The notes under the pieces: model-generated
Told to the model about the DNA's origin: nothing
The model's input: only the letters and a program-made list of their open reading frames with translations
The model's database searches: none
Position numbers and translations under genes: made by a program
In this document: positions 8,245-16,437 of the stretch, piece after piece
How positions within the stretch are numbered: the stretch's first letter is position 1
Layout of the letters: every line of letters begins with the position of its first letter
Assembly: GCA_945897825.1 (NCBI GenBank)
Contig: CAMDGX010000044.1
Span: 1 to 36,441 of the forward strand
Direction: 5' to 3'
Length of the DNA stretch: 36,441 nt
Source of the DNA: Asaia bogorensis
GTDB lineage: Bacteria > Pseudomonadota > Alphaproteobacteria > Acetobacterales > Acetobacteraceae

Positions 8245-8903
8245 GGCAGGTGCCCCAGATGGTCTCGGTTGGGCGGCACCGTCGGCCCGTGCGGGGATTC
8301 GTTCAAGGGGGCGGGTTGCGCAGGGGCGGCGCGGGATTCGGCGGAACGGTTGGTACCCGGAACGTATAGGGCAAATGGCGGTGCCGGCCGGTGGGGGGCG
8401 AAACGGCGGATCGGGGGTGGGCGCGGGCGCTGGGCGTGGGTTGCGGGGGTGTGGGCGGCACGTGCGTCCCGCGCGATCGCGATCGGTCGCGGCGCGCTGG
8501 CGGGGCGCGGGTCCGGCTGCGCGGCGCAAGACGCGGGGGCCGGGGCGGTGGCGGGCGCCCTCCACGGGTCGGGCGGCGCCCATGATGCGGGCGGGAGTGT
8601 GGACTCTGCCCTGCGCGGGGCGAACCAGGCCTGGAGCACCGGCACGTGGTTGGGACGGGGGGCGCGCGGGCGGTGGGCGCGCGGCGCGCGGGGACGGATG
8701 GGGGGCGGCGGGGGGAGGGTGCCGTCGCGCCAGGCCTGCATGAGCTGGGCAAACTGTTCGAGCATCCTGACAATGCGCTGCAGGGCGAGAGCGATGAGGG
8801 CGTCGATCGCGCGGTCGATCACGGAACGCGCGTCGCCATCCGCCCCGTGCGGGGCGGAGAGGGCGGCGGGGCGCGCGGCCGTGTGGGGTGCGACGAATGA
8901 CAT
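8241..8903 (-). CDS. Hypothetical Pro/Arg/Ala-rich protein coupled to the PanE-like gene
   Basis: Unrecognised 220-residue protein. The N-terminal 60 residues look folded: an amphipathic helical stretch around VIDRAIDALIALALQRIVRMLEQ, then QLMQAWRDGTLPPPPP. The rest is a low-complexity tail of Pro, Arg and Ala with no apparent domain. Support for it being real: the stop overlaps the next start as ATGA, and the ATG lies at the edge of an AT-rich, promoter-like stretch. I see no good Shine-Dalgarno before ATG 8903, so either the transcript is leaderless or an internal start (e.g. at the Met of MLEQF) is used. The GC-rich tail also yields open frames on the other strand, so this remains a moderate call. 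Confidence 0.5.
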   Translation of the reverse strand: MSFVAPHTAARPAALSAPHGADGDARSVIDRAIDALIALALQRIVRMLEQFAQLMQAWRDGTLPPPPPIRPRAPRAHRPRAPRPNHVPVLQAWFAPRRAESTLPPASWAPPDPWRAPATAPAPASCAAQPDPRPASAPRPIAIARDARAAHTPATHAQRPRPPPIRRFAPHRPAPPFALYVPGTNRSAESRAAPAQPAPLNESPHGPTVPPNRDHLGHLP

Positions 8904-8927
8904 TGGTTAGTTATTTATGTTATCGCA
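8904..8927 (-). promoter_or_regulatory. AT-rich putative promoter upstream of the Pro/Arg-rich gene
   Basis: In an otherwise very GC-rich sequence this stretch reads, on the minus strand, GATAACATAAATAACTAACC directly before the ATG at 8903. CATAAAT is a plausible -10 element close enough to the ATG for a leaderless or very short 5' UTR transcript. No clear -35 element is seen. Inference only. Confidence 0.3.
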
Positions 8928-9103
8928 CGATGGATGGCAAGGGGATTCGCGCCGTGGGGCAAGATTTTTTTCTCCATCGCCCCGCGACGGCCGGGATGCC
9001 GCGCGGACGGGAGGCGCGGTGCTGACAGGCAAGCGGTTTGCGCGCATCGTGGACGGCAGCGGCGGCGCTGGGCTGCCTTCAACGTTGCGGGGAGCGGAGT
9101 TCC

Positions 9104-9661
9104 ATGAGCCCATCGACCGGTATCCTTGCCGAGATCCGGCACCTGCTGGAGCAGAAGGCCAGCGGCCGCTACGGCCTGAGCCTGGTCAACCAGCAGCAGC
9201 ATGCGTTGCAGGCGGCGTGGCTGGCGGAGCGGCAGGGCAAGGACGATGCGCTGGTCGTGGCGGCGCTGCTGCACGATATCGGCCACATGGTGCACGACCT
9301 CGGCGAGAACCCGGCCGACGAAGGGATCGACGACCGGCATGAGGAGCTGGGCCATGCCTGGCTGGAGCAGCATTTCGGGCCGGAGGTGACCACGCCGGTG
9401 CGGCTGCATGTGGCGGCCAAGCGCTACCTGTGCGCGGTGGAGGCCGACTATTTCGCCAAGCTGTCCGAGGACAGCGTCAAGAGCCTGGCGTTGCAGGGCG
9501 GACCGATGGCGGCGCCGGAGGTGGCGGCGTTCGAGGCGGTGCCGTTCTGCCAGGATGCGGTGCAGCTGCGGCGCTATGACGAGCAGGCCAAGGTGAAGGG
9601 GCTGGAGACGCCGCCGGTGTCGCACTTCATGCCGGTGGTGGCGCGCTGCCTGCGGCGTTGA
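9104..9661 (+). CDS. PhnZ-like HD-domain protein (mixed-valent diiron oxygenase family)
   Basis: A 185-residue HD-domain protein resembling PhnZ/TmpB, which use a diiron centre and O2 to split the C-P bond of 1-hydroxyphosphonates. Seen: H33, the HD pair in LLHDIGH (H57, D58), H79 in DDRHEELG, H102 in VRLHVAAKRYL and D159 in RRYDEQAK. These line up in order and spacing with the PhnZ metal ligands as I recall them (H34, H59, D60, H80, H104, D161). Y23 matches the PhnZ active-site Tyr, but the Glu expected three residues later is Ser, so substrate handling may differ. Start ATG 9104 follows GGGGAGCGGAG. No phosphonate hydroxylase, transporter or phn gene is visible nearby. The start of the 20-bp tandem repeat overlaps its 3' end. 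Confidence 0.82.
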   Translation: MSPSTGILAEIRHLLEQKASGRYGLSLVNQQQHALQAAWLAERQGKDDALVVAALLHDIGHMVHDLGENPADEGIDDRHEELGHAWLEQHFGPEVTTPVRLHVAAKRYLCAVEADYFAKLSEDSVKSLALQGGPMAAPEVAAFEAVPFCQDAVQLRRYDEQAKVKGLETPPVSHFMPVVARCLRR

Positions 9662-9700
9662 CGCACTGCCTGCGGCGCTGGCGCACTGCCTGCGGCGCTG
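9641..9700 (+). repeat. Three tandem copies of a 20-bp unit over the HD gene stop codon
   Basis: Copies at 9641-9660, 9661-9680 and 9681-9700 share the core GCxCTGCCTGCGGCGxTG with few differences. The first copy encodes the C-terminal ARCLRR and runs into the stop codon (9659-9661). A 20-bp period is not a multiple of three, so copy-number changes could alter the C terminus or the distance to the convergent paaE end. The stop lies in the first copy, so extra copies beyond it are non-coding. Confidence 0.8.
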
Positions 9701-9713
9701 ACGGGCGCGCACG

Positions 9714-10787
9714 TCAGACCTGGTCGTAGTCGACGACCAGGTGCGGCGTTGTGGGATGGGCCTGGCAGGTCAGCGCGTAGCCGGCGGCGGTTTCCCAGGG
9801 TTCCAGCGAATAGTTCGCCGCCATGCGGACCGCGCCCTCGGTGACGCGGGCGCGGCAGGTGCTGCACATGCCGCCGTGGCAGGACCAGGGCAGGCCGAGG
9901 CCGGCGCGCAGAGCGGCGTCGAGCACCGTTTCGCCGTCGGCGACCGGGATCGTGTGGCTGGCGCCGTCGTGGATGATGGTGGCGGTGGCGGCGGGGCGCG
10001 CGGTGGCGGCGATGGGAGCGGCGCGGCGGGTCGTGGCAGGGCTGGCCGGGGTGAAGCGTTCGATCTGGATGCGGTCGGGCGGGACGCCGAGGGCGGCGAG
10101 GGCGGGCGGCATTTCGTCGAGCATGGCGGCGGGGCCGCAGACGAAGGCCTGGTCGATGGCGCGCGGATCGAGCAGGCCGGGCAGCAGGGCGCGCAGCCTG
10201 GCGGCGTCGAGCCGGCCGCTGAGGGCCGCGATGTCCTGCGCCTCGCGGGAGAGGGCGTGGACGACCGTCAGGCGAGCGAGGGCGCGGTCCTTGAGGTCTT
10301 CCAGTTCGCCGCGGAACAGGATGCGCGCGGTGCTGCGGCTGCCGTAGAGCAGGACGAAGCGGCTGGCGGGTTCGCGGGCGAGGATCGATTTCAGGATCGA
10401 AAGGATCGGCGTGATGCCGGAGCCCGCCGCGATGCCGAGATAGAGTCGCGCGGCTGCGGGGTCGGGGTCGTGGCCGAAGCGGCCTTGCGGGGGCATCACC
10501 TCCAGCGTGTCGCCTTCGCGCAGCGCGGTGTTGGCGTGCGCGGAGAACGCGCCGTCGGGCACGTGCTTGACCGCGACGCGCAGTTCACCGTCGTCGAGCC
10601 CGGCGCAGATCGAGTAGGCGCGGCGCAGGTCCTCGCCGCCGAGCGTGGTGCGCAGGGTGAGGTACTGGCCGGGGCGGAAGGCGAAATCCTGGCGCAGGGC
10701 CTCGGGGATTTCGAAGAGCAGCGAGACGGCATCCTCGGTTTCGCGGCGGATTTCGGCGATGCGCAGGGGGGCGAAGGTCAGTGGCAT
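9714..10787 (-). CDS. paaE: Phenylacetyl-CoA epoxidase reductase subunit PaaE
   Basis: Flavin/iron-sulfur reductase passing electrons from NADPH to the diiron PaaA in ring epoxidation of phenylacetyl-CoA. The 357 residues divide into an FAD-binding ferredoxin-reductase domain (RPGQYLTLR, RRAYSICAG at about residues 30-65), an NAD(P)-binding part (YLGIAAGSGITPILSI, VLLYGSRS, AFVCGPAAML) and a C-terminal plant-type 2Fe-2S domain with C303, C308, C311 and C341. The start ATG at 10787 overlaps the end of paaD by 10 bp. It is the last gene of the paaABCDE run. The longer upstream frame belongs to paaD in another phase. Confidence 0.95.
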   Translation of the reverse strand: MPLTFAPLRIAEIRRETEDAVSLLFEIPEALRQDFAFRPGQYLTLRTTLGGEDLRRAYSICAGLDDGELRVAVKHVPDGAFSAHANTALREGDTLEVMPPQGRFGHDPDPAAARLYLGIAAGSGITPILSILKSILAREPASRFVLLYGSRSTARILFRGELEDLKDRALARLTVVHALSREAQDIAALSGRLDAARLRALLPGLLDPRAIDQAFVCGPAAMLDEMPPALAALGVPPDRIQIERFTPASPATTRRAAPIAATARPAATATIIHDGASHTIPVADGETVLDAALRAGLGLPWSCHGGMCSTCRARVTEGAVRMAANYSLEPWETAAGYALTCQAHPTTPHLVVDYDQV

Positions 10788-11263
10788 TTGAACTGGTCGA
10801 ACGGCTCGCGGCAGGTGCTGCATTGCCAGAGGGATTTGCAGGCGGTCGAGCCGAACTCGGCCAGCAGCGCGGTGTCGGCGCTGGCGCAGCGTGGGCAGGT
10901 GGCGGGTTCGGTGGCGAACAGGGCGCGGCGCGAGGCCTGGCCGGGGGGTGGCGCGATGCCGTAGGCGCGCAGCTTGGCGCGGCCCGCCTCGCTCAGCCAG
11001 TCGGTGGTCCAGGCTGGCGCCATCACGGTCACGACACGCACCGGGGCGATGCCGGCGCGGGCGAGGGCGAGCTCGACCTCCAGCGCGATCACCGCCATGG
11101 CCGGGCAGCCGGTGTAGGTGGGCGTGATGCGGACCTCGACGCCATCCTGGGCGAGGACGATGTCGCGCAGCACGCCGAGATCCTCGATGGTGAGAACGGG
11201 GATCTCGGGGTCGGTGACACCGGCCGCGGCGTCCCAGGCGCGCTGGCGCAGGTCGGCTACCAT
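10778..11263 (-). CDS. paaD: Phenylacetyl-CoA epoxidase-associated protein PaaD
   Basis: Small MIP18/SufT-type (DUF59) protein, thought to help mature the Fe or Fe-S centres of the epoxidase complex. The 161 residues start with the DUF59 part: VTDPEIPVLTIEDLGVLRD (residues 16-34) and TPTYTGCPAMAVI, with the conserved Cys. The C-terminal part has two CxxC pairs, TCPRC and QCSTC, fitting a zinc ribbon as in other PaaD proteins. It overlaps paaC upstream by 7 bp and paaE downstream by 10 bp, consistent with tight translational coupling. Confidence 0.95.
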   Translation of the reverse strand: MVADLRQRAWDAAAGVTDPEIPVLTIEDLGVLRDIVLAQDGVEVRITPTYTGCPAMAVIALEVELALARAGIAPVRVVTVMAPAWTTDWLSEAGRAKLRAYGIAPPPGQASRRALFATEPATCPRCASADTALLAEFGSTACKSLWQCSTCREPFDQFKCH

Positions 11264-12000
11264 TTCGCGCCCGGAAAGCTGCGCGCGACCGACTGCATGA
11301 CCGCGAGCATGTGGCCGAGATGTTCGGTATGGCGCCCGGCGCGGCCGCCGGATTGCATCCAGCCTTCGGCGGGGCGGGCCAGGGTGGCCTGGGCGAGGAC
11401 GGAGTCGACGGTGCGGTTCCAGGCCTCACGCAGGCCGGCGGGCTCGGGGCAGATGTCGGTGGCGACCAGCACCTCGTCCTCGGGCTCGAACATCTCGCCG
11501 GTGTAGGGCCACAGGCGGTCGAGCGCTGCCTGGGCGCGGCGGTGGGATTCGTCGGTGCCGTCGCCGAGGCGGATCAGCCATTCGGCGGCGTGGCGCAGGT
11601 GGTAGGCGGATTCCTTCTCCGCCTTGGCGGCGATGGCGGCGAGGTCGGGGTCGCGCGAGGCGGCGAGGGCGCGCCAGAACGGGTCGGCGAAGGCGGCGTA
11701 GAGGAAGAGCCGGGCGATGGTCACAGCGAAGTCGCCGTTCGGCAGTTCCAGGAGGAGCAGGTTGGTGTATTCGCGGTCGGTGCGCAGGTAGGCTAGGGCG
11801 TCCTCGTCCTCGCCGGTGCCGCGCGCGGCGGCGAGCGCGTAGAGGGCGCGGGCCTGGCCGATGAGGTCGAGCGCCAGGTTGGCCAGGGCCAGCTCCTCCT
11901 CCAGGGTGGGGGCGTGGCCGGTCCATTCGGAGAGGCGGTGGCCGAGCACCAGGGCGTCGTCGGCGCGGCGCAGGAGCAGGGCCGAGAAACGGTCGCTCAT
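11257..12000 (-). CDS. paaC: Phenylacetyl-CoA epoxidase structural subunit PaaC
   Basis: Ferritin-like helical subunit that forms the core with PaaA but has no working diiron site in known complexes. The 247-residue length fits. Seen: LGHRLSEWTGHAPTLEEELALANLALDLIGQAR near the N terminus, YTNLLLLELPNGDFAVTIAR, KEKESAYHL-like AEKESAYHLRHAAEW, and the C-terminal RAGRHTEHLGHMLA. Start ATG 12000; the frame upstream is Pro/Ser/Arg noise over paaB. It lies 16 bp after paaB and overlaps paaD by 7 bp. Confidence 0.95.
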   Translation of the reverse strand: MSDRFSALLLRRADDALVLGHRLSEWTGHAPTLEEELALANLALDLIGQARALYALAAARGTGEDEDALAYLRTDREYTNLLLLELPNGDFAVTIARLFLYAAFADPFWRALAASRDPDLAAIAAKAEKESAYHLRHAAEWLIRLGDGTDESHRRAQAALDRLWPYTGEMFEPEDEVLVATDICPEPAGLREAWNRTVDSVLAQATLARPAEGWMQSGGRAGRHTEHLGHMLAVMQSVARSFPGAKW

Positions 12001-12016
12001 CGGAGGTACCTTGGCA

Positions 12017-12307
12017 TCACATGTGCCCCACCTCGTCCGGCACCTCGTAGAAGGTGGGGTGGCGGTAGATCTTCGAGGCGGTCGGCTCGAACAGCATGGC
12101 CTTGTCGGCGGGGTCGCTGGCGGTGATGGCGGCGGACGGGACGACCCAGATCGACAGGCCCTCGCCGCGCCGCGTGTAGACATCGCGCGCGGCGGCCAGG
12201 GCCATCGTGGCGTCGGCGGCGTGGACGGAGCCGACATGGCGGTGGGCGAGACCGTTGCGGCTGCGGATGAAGACTTCCCAGAGCGGGGTGAGCGGCTCCT
12301 TCGTCAT
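12017..12307 (-). CDS. paaB: Phenylacetyl-CoA epoxidase subunit PaaB
   Basis: Small 96-residue subunit of the epoxidase, needed for assembly of the complex. Seen: [19 protein letters not shown] at residues 9-27, [23 protein letters not shown] in the middle and the conserved C-terminal [16 protein letters not shown]. The start ATG overlaps the TGA of paaA by 4 bp (ATGA), so it is coupled to paaA. The frame continues far upstream over paaA, but the family length and motif position fix this start. Confidence 0.95.
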   Translation of the reverse strand: MTKEPLTPLWEVFIRSRNGLAHRHVGSVHAADATMALAAARDVYTRRGEGLSIWVVPSAAITASDPADKAMLFEPTASKIYRHPTFYEVPDEVGHM

Positions 12308-13275
12308 GCCGCCTTGCTCCGGCGCTTGGCGGCGAAGGCGAGGGCGGCTTCGCGCACCCAGGCGCCTGCCTCGTGCGCCTGCCGGCGCGCCTCCAGCCGC
12401 TCGCGGTTCAGCGGGCCGTCGCCGGCGATGACGCGGCGGAATTCGGCCCAGTCGATCGGGCCGAAGCGCCAGTGGCCGTCCTCCAGGCGCAGTTCCGGGT
12501 CCGGAAAGGTCAGGCCGAGGTGGAGCCCCTGGGGGACGGTGGCGTCGACGAATTTCTGGCGCAGGTCGTCGTTGGTGAAGCGCTTGATCTTCCAGCGCAT
12601 GGAGGCGTCGGAGTGGTGCGAATCGGTGTCGGGGGGGCCAAACATCATCAGGCAGGGCCACCACCAGCGGTTGAGCGCGTCCTGCGCCATCGCCTTCTGG
12701 GCGGGGGTGCCGCGGGCGAGGGTCAGCATGATCTCGTAGCCCTGGCGCTGGTGGAAGCTTTCCTCCTTGCAGACGCGGATCATCGCCCTTGCGTAGGGGC
12801 CGTAGGAGCAGCGGCAGAGCGGGATCTGGTTCATGATGGCAGCGCCGTCGACCAGCCAGCCGATGGCGCCGATATCGGCCCAGGTGAGGGTGGGGTAGTT
12901 GAAGATCGAGGAATACTTGGCCCGCCCGCTGAGCAGCTGGGCGACCAGCTCCTCGCGCGCGGTGCCGAGCGTTTCGGCGGCGGCGTAGAGGTAGAGGCCG
13001 TGGCCGCCTTCGTCCTGCACCTTGGCGAGCAGGGCGGCCTTGCGCCGGAGGCTTGGGGCGCGGGTGATCCAGTTGCCTTCCGGGAGCATGCCGACGATCT
13101 CGGAATGGGCGTGCTGGCTGATCTGGCGCGTAAGGGTGCGGCGATAGGCCTCGGGCATCCAGTCGTTCGGCTCGATCTTCTCCTCGGCATCGATGCGCGC
13201 CTGGAAGCGCGCCAAGGCCTCGGCGTCCTCGGCCGGCGATCCGCTTTCCCTGGTGTTCAGCGCTTGCGCATACAC
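12304..13275 (-). CDS. paaA: Phenylacetyl-CoA epoxidase catalytic subunit PaaA (GTG start)
   Basis: Catalytic diiron subunit that epoxidises the ring of phenylacetyl-CoA in aerobic phenylacetate catabolism. Seen: [39 protein letters not shown], and the ExxH metal motifs DEGGHG and EESFHQ. Start: I favour GTG at 13275 (protein begins VYAQALNT, family-typical), because GGGAGG at 13283-13288 sits 7 nt upstream and a -10-like TATGAT at 13301-13306 would otherwise lie inside the gene. The ATG at 13305 is the alternative. It is first of the paaABCDE run, with all junctions overlapping or under 20 bp. No paaK, paaG, paaZ or paa regulator is visible here. Confidence 0.95.
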   Translation of the reverse strand: MYAQALNTRESGSPAEDAEALARFQARIDAEEKIEPNDWMPEAYRRTLTRQISQHAHSEIVGMLPEGNWITRAPSLRRKAALLAKVQDEGGHGLYLYAAAETLGTAREELVAQLLSGRAKYSSIFNYPTLTWADIGAIGWLVDGAAIMNQIPLCRCSYGPYARAMIRVCKEESFHQRQGYEIMLTLARGTPAQKAMAQDALNRWWWPCLMMFGPPDTDSHHSDASMRWKIKRFTNDDLRQKFVDATVPQGLHLGLTFPDPELRLEDGHWRFGPIDWAEFRRVIAGDGPLNRERLEARRQAHEAGAWVREAALAFAAKRRSKAA

Positions 13276-13300
13276 GCTCCAGCCTCCCGCAATCGAGCCG

Positions 13301-13349
13301 ATCATATCCGCTTGTCGTGCCCCGTGCCACGCCCGCGCGGCTGTGGCAC
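13301..13349. promoter_or_regulatory. Divergent promoter/operator region between paaA and the ThDP gene
   Basis: On the minus strand, TATGAT (13301-13306) resembles a -10 box about 25 bp before the paaA GTG. An inverted repeat GTGCCAC (13324-13330) / GTGGCAC (13343-13349) with a 12-bp spacer lies further upstream, in a position where a regulator could act on both divergent genes. No strong -35 match is seen. The function is inference. Confidence 0.35.
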
Positions 13350-13377
13350 GATGGGGCGGACGCGCACGAGGAAACGC

Positions 13378-15018
13378 ATGCCCCGCCAGACCACCGCCGA
13401 GGCCACGGTCAATGCCCTGCTCGCCCATGGCATCGACACGCTTTATGCCCTGCCGGGCGTGAACAACGATTTCCTGTTCGACGCGGTGGCGCAGTCCGGC
13501 CGCATCCGGCTGCTGCATCCGCGCCACGAGCAGGCGGCCGGCTACATGGCGCTGGGTGCGGCACTGGCCACCGGGCGGGCGCAGGCCTTCGCCGTGGTGC
13601 CTGGACCTGGGCTGCTGAATGCCGGGGCGGCGCTGCTGACCGCCTATGGGACGGGTGCGCCGGTGCTGGCGCTAGTGGGGCAGATCCCGTCGGAGGCGAT
13701 TGACCGCGGCTGGGGCCATTTGCATGAAATCCCGGACCAGCTGGGGTTGCTGCGCCACATCACCAAGCACGCCGCGCGGATCGGCGGGCCGGCCGATGCG
13801 CCTGGGCTTGTGGCCCGGGCGCTGCAGGCGGCGCGCTCTGGCCGCAGCAGGCCTGTCGCGCTGGAATGCGGCATCGACACCTGGGGGCGGCAGGGCGAGG
13901 TGGTGCCGATGGCGCCGCTGCCGCCGGAGCGCCCGGCGATCGATGCCGTTGCCATCGAGCAGGCGGCGGCCCTGCTGGCGAAGGCCGAGCGGCCGTTGAT
14001 CCTGGCCGGGGGTGGCGCGCTTGATGCCGCGCCGGAGATGCTGGCGCTGGCCGAACGACTCGGCGCGCCGGTGGGCACCTATCGCCGCGGTCGTGGCGTG
14101 CTGCCGACCGGCCATCCCTTGGCGACCTCGCTGCCGGTGACGCATCGGCTCTGGCGGGAGGCCGACGTGGTGCTGGGCATCGGCACGCGGATGCATTTCG
14201 CCCAGTCCGGCTGGGGCACCGACGCGGCGATGCGGATCATCCGGCTGGACATCGACGCCGAGGAGCATTTCCGCTTCCGCCGCCCCGACGTGGCGATCCA
14301 GGCGGATGCCGCCGAGGGAATTCGCGCGCTGCTGGCGGCACTGCCGGCGGCGCCGCGGCCGCCGCGCGCCGAGATCGCCGGGCACCAAGCCTGGTTCGCG
14401 GCGCGCATCGCGCAGCAGGAACCGCAGATGGGCTTCCTGCGCGCGTTGCGCGAGGCGCTGCCGGACGATGGCGTTGTGGTGGAGGATGTGACGCAGGTGG
14501 GCTTCATGGGCCGGCTCGCCTTCGAGGTCGCCGAACCCCGGCGCTACATCTCGCCAGGCTACCAGGACAATCTCGGCTGGGCCTATGGGACCGCGCTCGG
14601 CGTCCAGGCGGCGCTGCCGGACCGGGCTGTTGTCGCCATCTGCGGCGATGGCGGGTTCATGTACCAGGCGCAGGAACTGGCCACCGCCATGCATCACCGG
14701 TTGCCGCTGGTGGCGGTGGTGTTCGACGACGGCGCCTTCGGCAATGTGAAGCGCATCCAGGCCGAGCGGTTCGGCAACCGGCAGATTGCCGCCGACCTCA
14801 CCAACCCGGATTTCGTCGCGTTTGCGAAAAGCTTCGGCATGAACACCTGGCGGGCCGACACGCCCGAGGCCTTCGGCCCCGCGTTGCGCGCGGCGCTCGC
14901 CCGCCGCGAGCCGGCGCTGATCCACGCCCGCGTCGGCGAGATGCCCAGCCCGTGGGATATGCTCGCCCTGCCCCGCGTTCGCGGCTTCGACGAGGCCTGG
15001 CGCCTAAGTTTACCCTGA
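13378..15018 (+). CDS. Thiamine-diphosphate-dependent enzyme, acetolactate-synthase-like
   Basis: A 546-residue ThDP enzyme of the acetolactate synthase / benzoylformate decarboxylase superfamily; likely acts on a 2-oxo acid, product unknown. Seen: the N-terminal PYR domain with [12 protein letters not shown], where E51 would activate the cofactor, a central domain starting [10 protein letters not shown], and the C-terminal ThDP/Mg domain with [13 protein letters not shown] (GDG at 423-425). The usual NN of the GDG-x(24-27)-NN motif reads DD (D450-D451, [10 protein letters not shown]), so metal coordination uses Asp or the enzyme is a distinct subtype. The ATG at 13378 follows GAGGAAA. It is followed after 11 bp by a RidA-like gene, then an NHL-repeat gene, suggesting one operon. 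Confidence 0.85.
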   Translation: MPRQTTAEATVNALLAHGIDTLYALPGVNNDFLFDAVAQSGRIRLLHPRHEQAAGYMALGAALATGRAQAFAVVPGPGLLNAGAALLTAYGTGAPVLALVGQIPSEAIDRGWGHLHEIPDQLGLLRHITKHAARIGGPADAPGLVARALQAARSGRSRPVALECGIDTWGRQGEVVPMAPLPPERPAIDAVAIEQAAALLAKAERPLILAGGGALDAAPEMLALAERLGAPVGTYRRGRGVLPTGHPLATSLPVTHRLWREADVVLGIGTRMHFAQSGWGTDAAMRIIRLDIDAEEHFRFRRPDVAIQADAAEGIRALLAALPAAPRPPRAEIAGHQAWFAARIAQQEPQMGFLRALREALPDDGVVVEDVTQVGFMGRLAFEVAEPRRYISPGYQDNLGWAYGTALGVQAALPDRAVVAICGDGGFMYQAQELATAMHHRLPLVAVVFDDGAFGNVKRIQAERFGNRQIAADLTNPDFVAFAKSFGMNTWRADTPEAFGPALRAALARREPALIHARVGEMPSPWDMLALPRVRGFDEAWRLSLP

Positions 15019-15029
15019 GGAGAAAGAAA

Positions 15030-15413
15030 ATGCAGATCCGCCACAGCAATGCTCCCGACGCTCCCGCCCCGGTCGGCCAGTACACCCACGCCGTGGAAGT
15101 CACCGGCGCCACCCGCACCGTCTATATCAGCGGCCAGGTCGGGGCGGCGATGGACGGCTCGGTGCCGGAAGACGCCACCGAGCAGGGCCGCAACGTCTGG
15201 AAGAACATCACCGCCCAACTGAAGGCCGTGGGCATGACGCTCGACAACATCGTCAAGATCACGACCATCGTCACCAGCCTCGATCACCTGCCGGCCGTCC
15301 GCGCCTCGCGCGCCGAAGCGATGGGCGACCGCAAGCCGGCCAGCACGCTCATTGTCGGCGGCCTGGTCATCCCGGCGCTGAAAATCGAGGTCGAGGTGAT
15401 CGCCGTCGCCTGA
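15030..15413 (+). CDS. RidA-family protein lacking the catalytic arginine
   Basis: A 127-residue Rid/YjgF/YER057c/UK114 protein. True RidA hydrolyses reactive enamine/imine intermediates and uses an Arg close to the C-terminal KIE(V/I)E strand (R105 in E. coli). Here the fold signatures are present (TVYISGQVG near residue 31, VWKNITAQLKAVGMTLDNIVKIT, LKIEVEVIAVA at the end), but the segment before the last strand reads LIVGGLVIPAL with no Arg. Imine-deaminase activity is therefore doubtful; such members belong to less-known Rid subgroups. The ATG at 15030 has GAGGAG just upstream. It is coupled in position to the ThDP enzyme, so it may handle a by-product of that enzyme (inference). Confidence 0.85.
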   Translation: MQIRHSNAPDAPAPVGQYTHAVEVTGATRTVYISGQVGAAMDGSVPEDATEQGRNVWKNITAQLKAVGMTLDNIVKITTIVTSLDHLPAVRASRAEAMGDRKPASTLIVGGLVIPALKIEVEVIAVA

Positions 15414-15421
15414 CCTACGCC

Positions 15422-15447
15422 GGTGCCCGCATCCCGGTGCGGGCACC
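15422..15447 (+). terminator. Perfect 10-bp-stem hairpin after the RidA-like gene
   Basis: GGTGCCCGCA (15422-15431), loop TCCCGG, TGCGGGCACC (15438-15447). The stem is perfect and starts 8 bp after the stop codon. No T-run follows, so it may be a Rho-dependent or attenuating structure, or protect the upstream mRNA, rather than a full terminator. Confidence 0.5.
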
Positions 15448-15476
15448 ACCGCCTCCCCTGTCGTATCGGAATCCGC

Positions 15477-16430
15477 ATGAGCCTCATCGATGACTTCCTC
15501 TTCGAACCCATCGAAGCCTGGGAGCAGCTTCCCGCCGACATCGTGCTGGGCGACGTCGCCGGCATCGCCGTGGATTCGAAGGACCGCATCTATCTCTTCA
15601 ACCGCGGCGCGCATCCGGTGGTGGTGATGAACCGGGAGGGCGGGTTCCTCAACGCCTGGGGCCAGGGCGTGTTCACCAACCCGCACGGTGCCAGCATCGG
15701 GCCGGATGACAGCCTGTACCTGACGGACAACGGCGACCACACCGTTCGCAAGTTCACCCCGGACGGCAAGCTGTTGCTGCAGATCGGCGTGCCGGGCCAG
15801 CCGTCGGCCTCGATGAGCAACGTGCCGTTCTGCCGCTGCACCCACACCGCGCTGTCCCCCACCGGCGACATCTACGTCTCCGACGGCTATGGCAACGCCT
15901 GCGTCCACAAATTCTCGCCCGATGGCACGCTGCTCAAGACCTGGGGCACGCCCGGGACGCGCGAGGGCGAATTCAACCTGCCGCACAACATCTGCTGCGA
16001 CGTCGACGGGCTGGTCTATGTCGCGGACCGGGAAAACCACCGCGTCCAGGTGTTCGACGGCGATGGAAACTACCTTCGCCAGATCAACAACCTGCACCGC
16101 CCCTGCGGCCTGTGCATCACCGGCGGTTCGAAGCCGCATGTGCTGGTGGGCGAGCTCGGCCCCTACATGGCCGTCAACCATGCGACGCCCAATCTTGGGC
16201 CGCGCGTGATGATCCTCGACAATGACGGCAGGCTGATCAATCGGCTGGGCCAGGAGAAGCCCGGAACCACCCCCGGCGCTTTCGTCGCCCCCCACAGCGT
16301 GGCGCTGGATTCGCAGGGCGACCTCTACGTGGGCGAAGTCATCGCCAACGACTGGGCGGCGGTGTTCCCGGGCACGGAGCGGCCGGAGAAGCTGCGCCGG
16401 ATGCAGAAGTTCAAGCGCATCAAGGGTTAA
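15477..16430 (+). CDS. NHL-repeat beta-propeller protein (peptidyl-hydroxyglycine lyase / SMP30-like)
   Basis: A 317-residue six-bladed-propeller protein with NHL repeats: DVAGIAVDSKDRIYLFNRG, NPHGASIGPDDSLYLTDNG, THTALSPTGDIYVSDGYGN, LPHNICCDVDGLVYVADREN, and APHSVALDSQGDLYVGEV. These pair a hydrophobic strand with a following D/N-rich turn, as in the amidating-lyase and gluconolactonase-like groups. No signal peptide is seen, so a cytoplasmic location is likely. Start ATG 15477, about 60 bp after the RidA-like gene and beyond a hairpin. A lactonase or lyase acting in the same path as the ThDP enzyme is possible, but the substrate cannot be read from the sequence. Confidence 0.82.
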   Translation: MSLIDDFLFEPIEAWEQLPADIVLGDVAGIAVDSKDRIYLFNRGAHPVVVMNREGGFLNAWGQGVFTNPHGASIGPDDSLYLTDNGDHTVRKFTPDGKLLLQIGVPGQPSASMSNVPFCRCTHTALSPTGDIYVSDGYGNACVHKFSPDGTLLKTWGTPGTREGEFNLPHNICCDVDGLVYVADRENHRVQVFDGDGNYLRQINNLHRPCGLCITGGSKPHVLVGELGPYMAVNHATPNLGPRVMILDNDGRLINRLGQEKPGTTPGAFVAPHSVALDSQGDLYVGEVIANDWAAVFPGTERPEKLRRMQKFKRIKG

Positions 16431-16437
16431 GGCAAGC

